Position numbers and translations under genes: made by a program. DNA of 64,000 bases from Pseudonocardia sulfidoxydans NBRC 16205 (GTDB lineage: Bacteria > Actinomycetota > Actinomycetes > Mycobacteriales > Pseudonocardiaceae), in contig NZ_BJVJ01000013.1 in the NCBI RefSeq assembly GCF_007989085.1, positions 36,902 to 100,901 of the forward strand, in the 5' to 3' direction. Below are positions 57,979-64,000 of this stretch, piece after piece. The stretch's first letter is position 1. The number at the start of each line of letters is the position of its first letter. Under the pieces are notes generated by a model. That model was not told the DNA's origin, made no database searches, and saw only the letters and a list, made by a program, of their open reading frames with translations.

Positions 57979-58986
57979 GTGATCCGCCCCGAGGACGCGC
58001 AGTTCCACGCCCCGACCAGCGACGACCCCCTGTGGGCCGAGACCAACTACTTCGGCCTCTACGCGGGCCAGGACACCGACCGGCCGATGAACATCGGCGT
58101 GTACGGGCTGTTCCGCGAGCCCCTCGGCGTCGTCGGGTCGACGGTGTCGGTCAACAGCCGCCGCGTCACGATGCCCTGGGCCGCCGACTACTGGGACGCC
58201 TGGGAGCACCTCGTCGTCCCGCAGCCGTCGAACCTGCTCGACTACACCCTCGCCAACGGGCTGCACGTCGTCTGCTCCGAGCCCAACAAGGTCTGGGACG
58301 TCGACTACTCCGACGCCGCCGCCGACCTCGAGCTGCACTTCCGCTACACCGCGCTCATGGAGCCCTACGACATCAACGACCCCGACCAGGACCCCAAGGC
58401 CGCCGGCCGGGACATGAACAAGACCTGGGGCCACGCCTACGCCGGGCACTTCGACCAGACCGGGCACTTCGAGGGCGAGATCCGCCTGCGCGGCACCACC
58501 ACACCCATCGACTGCGTGTCCACGATGGACCACAGCTGGGGGGTGCGCGCCGAACGGCAGACGTCGCGGCTGAGCTGGATGCACGCCCACGTCGGCCCCG
58601 ACCTCGCGCTGCACGCCCTGTTCGACTTCACCACCGACAACGGCCCCGACGGCCCCTCCCCGCTGACGATGACCCACGGCTACGTCCTCGACAACGGCGT
58701 CGTCCGCGGGCTCGCGTCCGGGTCGGGGGAGACGACGCGCTCCGGCCTCTACCCCGAGCACATCGAGATCACCGTGGCCGACGCCGAGGGCCGCACCTGG
58801 GACGCCACCGGCGACGCGTTGACGACGTTCCCCTGGCAGTCCCAGCCCGGCGTCGTCGGCCACAACAGCCTGCTGCGCTGGACCCTCGACGGCCGGACCG
58901 CCTACGGCGAGTGCATGGACTTCGTCGGCATGGGGGAGCTCGGCCGCGTCTACGACCGCGTGCACGCCGCCGCCGCGGGCGTGTGA
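57979..58986 (+). CDS. CrtC/DUF7064-like lipocalin-type protein
   Basis: GTG 57979 has AGGAGG eight bases upstream and gives 335 residues. The sequence resembles the hydroxyneurosporene synthase/AttH-like superfamily (also annotated DUF7064/DUF7065): DPLWAETNYFGLYA near the start, LELHFRYTALMEPYD in the middle, and STMDHSWGVRAER with the conserved His/Trp motif. These are two-domain beta barrels; CrtC is a carotenoid hydratase, and many members have no known role. It diverges from the shell operon and shares site S2, so it may act in the same pathway. Confidence 0.65.
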   Translation: MIRPEDAQFHAPTSDDPLWAETNYFGLYAGQDTDRPMNIGVYGLFREPLGVVGSTVSVNSRRVTMPWAADYWDAWEHLVVPQPSNLLDYTLANGLHVVCSEPNKVWDVDYSDAAADLELHFRYTALMEPYDINDPDQDPKAAGRDMNKTWGHAYAGHFDQTGHFEGEIRLRGTTTPIDCVSTMDHSWGVRAERQTSRLSWMHAHVGPDLALHALFDFTTDNGPDGPSPLTMTHGYVLDNGVVRGLASGSGETTRSGLYPEHIEITVADAEGRTWDATGDALTTFPWQSQPGVVGHNSLLRWTLDGRTAYGECMDFVGMGELGRVYDRVHAAAAGV

Positions 58987-58993
58987 GCCGACG

Positions 58994-59977
58994 GTGAGCG
59001 CCCCGCCGGTCCAGGCGGTGATCTTCGACCTCGACGGCACCCTCGTCCAGACGCGCATCGCGTCCTGGGAGGTCTTCGAGAAGCTCAACCGGCGACACGA
59101 CCTGGGCGTCGACGAACCCGAGCAGTACTTCGACCTGTTCCGCGGCAACATCTACGACTCGATCGCGAAGCTGTGCCGCGACGAGGCGCACGCCACGCTC
59201 GTCCGCGACGAGTTCCTGCACCTGCTGCGCAGCGAGTACACCCCGCCGCTCGTGCCCGGGGTCGCCGACGTGGTGCGCCGGCTCGCTTCCTCGTCCACCC
59301 TGGCGGTCATGTCGTCGAATGCCATGCAGGTGCTGCGGCGCGTGCTCACCGCCAACGACCTGGCGTTCTGCTTCGCCCACGTCTTCGGCGGCGACGTCAC
59401 CCCCGACAAGCGGACCGCCATGCGCACCTTCCTCGCCGACCCCGGCAGCGGCTTCGGCCGCCGCTGCGCCGCCGACTACGACGAGGCCGGCCTCCGGCCC
59501 CTGCCCGATCCCGCCGCCACCGTGCTGGTCACCGACACCGCGGGCGACGTCCGCGACGGGGTCGAGGTCGGCATCCGCGTCGTCGGGGTGGCGTGGGGAA
59601 TGCACAGCGTCGAGGAGCTGACCGCGGCCGGCGCCGAGTTCGTCGCCCTGTGGCCGCAGGAGATCACCGCGCACCTGTTGGGCGACACCGCCTCCGAGCC
59701 CGCAACGGGCGCCTGCGCGGTAGAGCCTGTGAGCGGGAATAGTCGCCATGGCGACTATTCCCGCTCACGAGGGCCGGACGAGCGTGTTCGTGCCGCGTCG
59801 GTGCGCCGGGAACGCCGCCGGGCTGCGGTGCCCGTGTCGCCTGCCGCCCCGCCCTCTCCTGCCGCCCCGCCCCCCTCTGCCGCCCCGCCCTCGTCCGCCC
59901 CGCCCTCGTCCGCCCCGTCGCACCCCTCTGCCGATGCCGAGCTCCTCGACGCCGTCCGACGGGTGGTGCGACGGTGA
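58994..59977 (+). CDS. HAD family hydrolase with palindromic-element insertion and repetitive linker
   Basis: GTG 58994 gives 327 residues. The phosphatase core has AVIFDLDGTLV with Asp12 and Asp14, then AVMSSNAMQVL and DTAGDVRDGVEVGIRVVGVAWG near residue 190. This is the phosphoglycolate-phosphatase-like branch, which normally ends near residue 235. After it comes VSGNSRHGDYSRSRG from residue 246, encoded in frame by palindrome P4. Next is a repetitive Pro/Ala/Ser linker (about 275-310) and a short helical end. The core looks intact. The extension is probably recent. Its stop overlaps the next gene's GTG. Confidence 0.82.
   Translation: MSAPPVQAVIFDLDGTLVQTRIASWEVFEKLNRRHDLGVDEPEQYFDLFRGNIYDSIAKLCRDEAHATLVRDEFLHLLRSEYTPPLVPGVADVVRRLASSSTLAVMSSNAMQVLRRVLTANDLAFCFAHVFGGDVTPDKRTAMRTFLADPGSGFGRRCAADYDEAGLRPLPDPAATVLVTDTAGDVRDGVEVGIRVVGVAWGMHSVEELTAAGAEFVALWPQEITAHLLGDTASEPATGACAVEPVSGNSRHGDYSRSRGPDERVRAASVRRERRRAAVPVSPAAPPSPAAPPPSAAPPSSAPPSSAPSHPSADAELLDAVRRVVRR
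59729..59768. repeat. 40-bp palindromic element, copy P4 (perfect)
   Basis: The halves begin GTGAGCGGGAATAGTCGC and are exact inverse complements with no loop. It lies in the coding region of the HAD gene, in frame (GTG as codon 246), preceded by CCT like the other copies. Confidence 0.9.
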
Positions 59978-60711
59978 CCGACCCCTCGCCCGTCACCGAG
60001 AGAGGCCTCGACGGCGCGTTCAACTTCCGCGACCTCGGCGGCCTGCGCGCCGGCGCCGGCGCGCACGTCCGGACCGGCGTCCTGTTCCGCAGCGACACCC
60101 TCCAGGCCCTCACCCCCGCCGACGTCGCGCACCTCACCGAACGCCTGCGCCTCGAGCTGATCGTCGACCTGCGGATCGGGCCGGAGGCCGTCTCCGAGGG
60201 CCGCGGCCCCATGGCCGAGGTGCCCGTCAGCTACCTCAACGCCCCGCTGCGCGACCTGCCCGTCTCCGACCTCCCGCCGCACGAGCAGAGCCTGCAGTTC
60301 TACCTCGAACACGTGGAGTCGCCGACCTCGGTGCTCTCCACGGTCGTGCGGATCGTCGCCGCCATGGCCGGGCGCCCGGTGCTGCTGCACTGCGCCGCGG
60401 GCAAGGACCGCACCGGTCTCGTCGTCGCCCTGCTGCTAGGGCTGCTCGGCGTCGACGACGAGGACATCGTCGCCGACTACCTGCGCTCCGGGCTCAACAT
60501 GCCGCGCATCAAGGAGCGGTTCCTGGGCTGGCCGCGCTACCGCGACCACATGGCGACGGTTCCCGGTGAGGTCTACGACGCGCTGGAGTACACGATCCGC
60601 GGCTTCCTCGCCGAGCTCGACACCCGCTTCGGCGGCGCCCGGCAGTGGGCCCACGAACGCGGTATCGCGGACGCCGACCTGGACCGTCTCCGCGCGGGCC
60701 TGCTCACCTGA
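59974..60711 (+). CDS. Tyrosine-protein phosphatase (Y_phosphatase3 family)
   Basis: GTG 59974 overlaps the HAD stop and gives 245 residues. The protein opens with GAFNFRDLGGLRAG and FRSDTLQALTPAD, typical of the PtpB/SiwB-like family. It has the catalytic loop HCAAGKDRTG with nucleophile Cys140 and Arg146. It hydrolyses phosphate monoesters of protein tyrosine or, in some members, phosphoinositides. It is coupled with the HAD phosphatase gene, which suggests a phosphorylated shared substrate, but none is evident. Confidence 0.9.
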   Translation: MTDPSPVTERGLDGAFNFRDLGGLRAGAGAHVRTGVLFRSDTLQALTPADVAHLTERLRLELIVDLRIGPEAVSEGRGPMAEVPVSYLNAPLRDLPVSDLPPHEQSLQFYLEHVESPTSVLSTVVRIVAAMAGRPVLLHCAAGKDRTGLVVALLLGLLGVDDEDIVADYLRSGLNMPRIKERFLGWPRYRDHMATVPGEVYDALEYTIRGFLAELDTRFGGARQWAHERGIADADLDRLRAGLLT

Positions 60712-60733
60712 GGTCCTGCCCCGCGACCCACCT

Positions 60734-60864
60734 CGCGCGCAACCTCACTGTCGTGATCCGGGCGCCGGACGACCGTGAGGTTGCGCGCGGTGTGAGGGTG
60801 AACCCCACTCCGCGCGCAACCCGATGGTGGTTCGGCGTCCAGGACGACCGTGAGGGTGCGCGCG
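60734..60864. repeat. Two more GCGCAACCT hairpins in a convergent gap
   Basis: The first has 21-bp arms at 60734-60754 and 60769-60789 with one mismatch, containing CGCGCGCAACCTCAC. The second, at 60811-60822 and 60854-60864, is a decayed version with a one-base indel. They share their core with the cluster at 28945-29150 and again lie between a plus-strand and a minus-strand gene end. Confidence 0.78.
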
Positions 60865-60880
60865 GGGTGAGGTCGCGGGG

Positions 60881-63325
60881 CTACTGCAGCGCCGCCTTGC
60901 CCAGGGCCAGGCGCACGGGACGGACCTCGCCGACGTCGACGGCGAAACGTCGGAACCCCAGGGCGTAGAGCTGCGCGACCATCTGCTCCGAGACTCGCCC
61001 CGACAGTCGCATCCCGACCCGGCACCCCGCGTCCTGCGCGGCGGCGACCCGCACCAGCAGGTCCTCCACGGCCGGGTCCAGCGCCACCCGCGGATCGCAG
61101 GAGAGCAGCCCGCGGCGGACGTAGCCGTCGAGCGGCTCGGCGGTGAGCAGGTGCCGGGCGGGGATGCCGAACACGGCGGCCTGCAGCGTCCGGACCTCGA
61201 CCCACAGCACGTCGCCGGCGGCCGCGATCTCCTTGGCCGCGAACGCCGCCCGCGGCCCGGTGACGTAGGCGCCCACCCCCACCGGCGAACCCGTGCCCAG
61301 CTCGCGCAGGGCAGCGGCCTCGGCGGCGTCGGTGAGGTGCCGGACGGCGAGGTGCACCCGGGCGGCGCCCGCGGCCCGCTCCAGCCCCCGCAGCTGCGCC
61401 TCGACGAGCGCGGGCCGCCCGAGCGGCACGGTCAGCTCCGGGTGCCGCGTCGTGAGAGCGGTCTGCTGCAGCAGCTCGCGGGCCTCGTCGGCGACGAGGT
61501 CGATCGCGCGGACCCCGATCTCGACGTCGCCCGCTGCCGCGAGGAGCGGCGCGAACTCGGTGGCGACGAGGTCGGCGACCCCGTCGAGAGCGGTGGCCCC
61601 GTCGTCGGCCAGCAGGTGCGAGACCAGCCCGTCGAGGTGCCCGGTAGCGACGAGGACGTCGTCGATCGCGGTGACCAGCCCGGACGCGCCGGCGTCGCGG
61701 GCGTCCGAGACGTCCGACGGCAGCGTGACCCGCGCCAGCACCTCGGCACCGGCGCCGTCGGAGGCCATCGCCAGCAGGTCGCCGAGCGCGCCGGTGGCGG
61801 CGGCGGGCGTCGACACCGCGAAGCGGCCCGCGAACAGTTCGCCGGTGGACCCGTCGAGGGAGACCTCGTCGCCCTCGTGCAGGGTCCGGCCGTCGACGTG
61901 CAGGGTCCGGGCGGTCTCGTCGACACGCAACGCACCCGCGCCGACGACGCACGTCGTCCCCAGCGCCCGGGCGACGACGGCGGCGTGGCTGGTCGAGCCG
62001 CCGGTGGCGGTGACGATGCCCTGGGCCGCGATCATGCCGTGCAGGTCGGCGGGGCTGGTCACGGTCCGCGCCAGCACGACGTCCTCGCCCGCGGCGGCCC
62101 GTTCGCCGGCCCGGTCGGGGTCGAGCACCAGCACACCGCTGACCTGGCCGGGGCAGGCGCCGATGCCCGTCGTCAGTACGCGGCCCTCGGCGCGGGCCCG
62201 GGCGACGTCGGCGTCGGCGAACCCGGGCCGCTGCACCTGCCGGACCTGCTCGGCGCTGACCCCGCGCAGCGCGGCGGCGGGCGCGGCCAGGCCCTCGGCG
62301 ACGAGGTCGGCCGCGATCCGGACGGCCGCTTCGGGGGTGCGCTTGGCGCTGCGCACCTGCAGCAGGTAGAGCGTCCCGCGTTCGACGGTGAACTCGATGT
62401 CGAGGACGTCGCCCTGCGCACGTTCCAGCCCGTCGCAGGTCGCGCGCAGCTCGGCCAGCACGTCGGGGGCGAGTGCCTCGGCCACGGGGTCGGGGGTGCG
62501 GGTCCCGGCAACGACGTCCTCACCCTGGCTGTGCGCGAGGTACTCGCCGAACAGCCCGGGCTCGCCGGTCACCGGGTTGCGGGTGAACACGACGCCGGAG
62601 CCGGAGTCGTCGGACAGGTTGCCGAACACCATGGACTGCACGACGACGGCGGTGCCCAGGTCGTGGGGGATGCCGTGGAAGTCGCGGTAGGTGCGGGCGC
62701 GGCGGGTGTTCCAGGAGCGGAAGACGGCCTCGATCGCCCCGACGAGCTGCTCGCGGGGATCCGCGGGGACGGACTCGCCGAGCAGCGTCTCCTCGCAGGC
62801 CGCCCAGATGCGGTCGTACACCGCGCCGGGGTCCTCGCCCGGGTCGACGGCGGCGACGAGGGCGTCGACGCCCTCGCCGGGGTCGAGCGCGTCGAGCACG
62901 GTCTCGGCGTACATGGCGTGGAAGCGGGCGACGACGTCGGCGACGAAGCGGCTGTCGCCGGTGGCCTCGGCGAGCGCGACGGCGGCCGCCCGGTCGAGAC
63001 CGAGGTTGAGGATCGTGTCCATCATCCCCGGCATCGAGATCGGCGCGCCGGAGCGGACGGACAGCAGCAGCGGGACGGGCCCACCACCGAACGTCTTGCC
63101 GGCCGTCGACTCCAGCGCCGCGAGCCGGCCCCGGACCTCGTCGACGAGACCGTCGGGCAACGAGGAGGCGCCGAGGTATGCGCGGCACGCGTCGGTGCCG
63201 ATGACGTACCCGGGCGGCACCCGCAGGCCCTGACGGGTCATCCGGGCGAGCCCGGAACCCTTGCCGCCCAAGCGGTCGACGTCCGCGGGATCGGCCTCGT
63301 CGAAGGCGATGGTGAACGCGGTCAT
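60881..63325 (-). CDS. ppdK: Pyruvate, phosphate dikinase-like enzyme
   Basis: The 814-residue protein has the ATP-grasp N-terminal domain (LGGKGSGLARMTRQGLRVPPGYVIGTDAC; SVRSGAPISMPGMMDTILNLG), the swivelling phosphohistidine domain (GGSTSHAAVVARALG with the catalytic His at about 447) and a PEP/pyruvate TIM barrel. It interconverts pyruvate, ATP and phosphate with PEP, AMP and PPi. The C-terminal barrel is short and divergent: the usual catalytic Cys motif near the end is not visible (it reads MRLSGRVSEQMVAQLYALGF). Total length is about 60-80 residues below typical PPDK. It overlaps the small partner gene upstream. Confidence 0.85.
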   Translation of the reverse strand: MTAFTIAFDEADPADVDRLGGKGSGLARMTRQGLRVPPGYVIGTDACRAYLGASSLPDGLVDEVRGRLAALESTAGKTFGGGPVPLLLSVRSGAPISMPGMMDTILNLGLDRAAAVALAEATGDSRFVADVVARFHAMYAETVLDALDPGEGVDALVAAVDPGEDPGAVYDRIWAACEETLLGESVPADPREQLVGAIEAVFRSWNTRRARTYRDFHGIPHDLGTAVVVQSMVFGNLSDDSGSGVVFTRNPVTGEPGLFGEYLAHSQGEDVVAGTRTPDPVAEALAPDVLAELRATCDGLERAQGDVLDIEFTVERGTLYLLQVRSAKRTPEAAVRIAADLVAEGLAAPAAALRGVSAEQVRQVQRPGFADADVARARAEGRVLTTGIGACPGQVSGVLVLDPDRAGERAAAGEDVVLARTVTSPADLHGMIAAQGIVTATGGSTSHAAVVARALGTTCVVGAGALRVDETARTLHVDGRTLHEGDEVSLDGSTGELFAGRFAVSTPAAATGALGDLLAMASDGAGAEVLARVTLPSDVSDARDAGASGLVTAIDDVLVATGHLDGLVSHLLADDGATALDGVADLVATEFAPLLAAAGDVEIGVRAIDLVADEARELLQQTALTTRHPELTVPLGRPALVEAQLRGLERAAGAARVHLAVRHLTDAAEAAALRELGTGSPVGVGAYVTGPRAAFAAKEIAAAGDVLWVEVRTLQAAVFGIPARHLLTAEPLDGYVRRGLLSCDPRVALDPAVEDLLVRVAAAQDAGCRVGMRLSGRVSEQMVAQLYALGFRRFAVDVGEVRPVRLALGKAALQ

Positions 63326-63942
63326 TCGGTCCGTTCCCGGCCGAGCGTGCGCAGCAGGTCCTCGTGGAACTCGAACCAGACGTTGTGCACGGAGTCGAGC
63401 GTCGGCGACGAGACGTACTCGTGCTCGCCCCGGTCGATGCGGTCGACGGCGGCGGCGAAGCGTGCCGGGTAGGTGCCGAACCGCGGATCGTGGCCGGCGA
63501 GTGCCTCGAGCAGCGGGCCGAGCCGGGCGATCAGCTTGTCCAGCCGCGCGATGACCTTGTCGTCGTACTCGGAGTCGGAGTGGTCGTTGGCGACCTTCCG
63601 GCCGCCGACGTCGATCTGCTGCCACGACGACATCGTCGTCAGGAACTGGGAGTTGACGGTCTCGAAACGGTCGACGAGCGCCGCGACATCGGCATCCTCG
63701 CGGACCGCGGCGTATCGGAGCGCGGCGGCCGAGGCGAGCGCGGGCTCGGCACCGTCGGTCGGCAGGGCGGCGCCGCCGGCGACGACGACGAGGCCCTGCG
63801 CGGCGAGCCGGTCGAACGCGGCCTCGACGTCGGCCTGCGCGACCCCGGAGGCCGCGGCGACGGCGGGTGCGGTGGCCATCTTCTTCAGTGCGACGACGTT
63901 GAGGACGTCGTAGTCGGTCTTGTCGGACACGGTCGCGCTCAT
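63322..63942 (-). CDS. Conserved small protein co-transcribed with the PPDK gene
   Basis: The 206-residue protein overlaps the PPDK start by 4 bp. Residues 1-60 look like a winged-helix module (DYDVLNVVALKKMATAPAVAAASGVAQADVEAAFDRLAAQGLVVVAGG). The rest is helical and charged, with VNSQFLTTMSSWQQIDVGG and DRIDRGEHEYVSSPTLDSVHNVWFEFHEDLLRTLG. No known catalytic motif is seen. Tight coupling suggests a regulator or subunit of the dikinase; it does not look like the DUF299 PPDK regulator. Confidence 0.7.
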   Translation of the reverse strand: MSATVSDKTDYDVLNVVALKKMATAPAVAAASGVAQADVEAAFDRLAAQGLVVVAGGAALPTDGAEPALASAAALRYAAVREDADVAALVDRFETVNSQFLTTMSSWQQIDVGGRKVANDHSDSEYDDKVIARLDKLIARLGPLLEALAGHDPRFGTYPARFAAAVDRIDRGEHEYVSSPTLDSVHNVWFEFHEDLLRTLGRERTE

Positions 63943-64000
63943 GGCTGCCCTCTCACAGCAGGACCGGGCGGCGCGGCGGGGGTCCGCCGCGCCGCCCGGG
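63943..64000. other. Right edge, no feature seen
   Basis: These 58 bases upstream of the small partner gene contain a G/C-rich stretch and no recognisable promoter. The window ends here. Confidence 0.3.

Noticed and set aside
60881..63942. Phenylphosphate synthase-type system
   Set aside because: The enzyme is a single-chain ATP-grasp/phosphohistidine/barrel protein, not the split subunits of phenylphosphate synthase, and no phenol pathway genes adjoin.

Overview
The window is 64 kb of very GC-rich DNA with strong G/C bias at third codon positions, frequent GTG starts and many ATGA or GTGA gene overlaps. It carries mycothiol-type, F420-type (LLM), Ku, DUF5997, DUF2752 and acyl-CoA catabolism genes. 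Together these point to an actinomycete; I infer Pseudonocardiaceae, possibly Pseudonocardia. The sequence looks chromosomal. I saw no tRNA, rRNA, CRISPR array or replication origin.

Layout. 0-5 kb: a LysR-type effector-binding protein beside its usual DUF5997 partner, then a siderophore module (exporter-like MFS, TetR regulator, iron-siderophore binding lipoprotein) and a small low-complexity Asp/Lys/Tyr/Cys protein. 5-12 kb: two small membrane protein genes (DUF998 and a DUF1707 gene that looks frameshifted) and a lone 1.8-residue-kilo helicase-nuclease fusion whose codon use is less GC-biased than its neighbours. 12-17 kb: assorted metabolic genes and a truncated hydrolase. 17-25 kb: a seven-gene catabolic operon on the minus strand (LLM oxidoreductase, enoyl-CoA hydratase, two acyl-CoA dehydrogenases, CoA ligase, SMP-30 lactonase, tandem TetR). 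25-28 kb: DyP peroxidase and Ku.

28-45 kb: a second catabolic regulon. It has a five-gene ABC importer of the branched-chain amino acid type, enoyl-CoA hydratases, a zinc alcohol dehydrogenase, an MmgE/PrpD protein, a split MaoC dehydratase, a CoA ligase, two paralogous TetR regulators and a Baeyer-Villiger monooxygenase. Near-identical palindromes built on CGACCGACT/AGTCGGTCG lie at three of its promoters. An IS110-family element has landed exactly at the ATGA overlap between the two MaoC genes.

45-60 kb: an alcohol dehydrogenase and an AcoR-type regulator precede a compact bacterial microcompartment locus. This contains two hexamer shell proteins, a trimer shell protein, a pentamer vertex protein, an EutJ-like chaperone, an acylating aldehyde dehydrogenase, an alcohol dehydrogenase, and a lactate/malate-type dehydrogenase with an N-terminal helix plus Pro/Ala linker that looks like an encapsulation tag. 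No signature aldehyde-generating enzyme or phosphotransacylase is visible. A shared inverted repeat, GGACAAC-N13-GTTGTCC, lies upstream of both transcription units. 58-64 kb: a CrtC/DUF7064-like protein, HAD phosphatase, tyrosine phosphatase and a PPDK-type enzyme with a small partner.

Four families of non-coding repeats overlie this layout. The most striking is a 40-bp palindrome present four times. It lies in frame inside two proteins, ends a truncated third gene, and is intergenic once.
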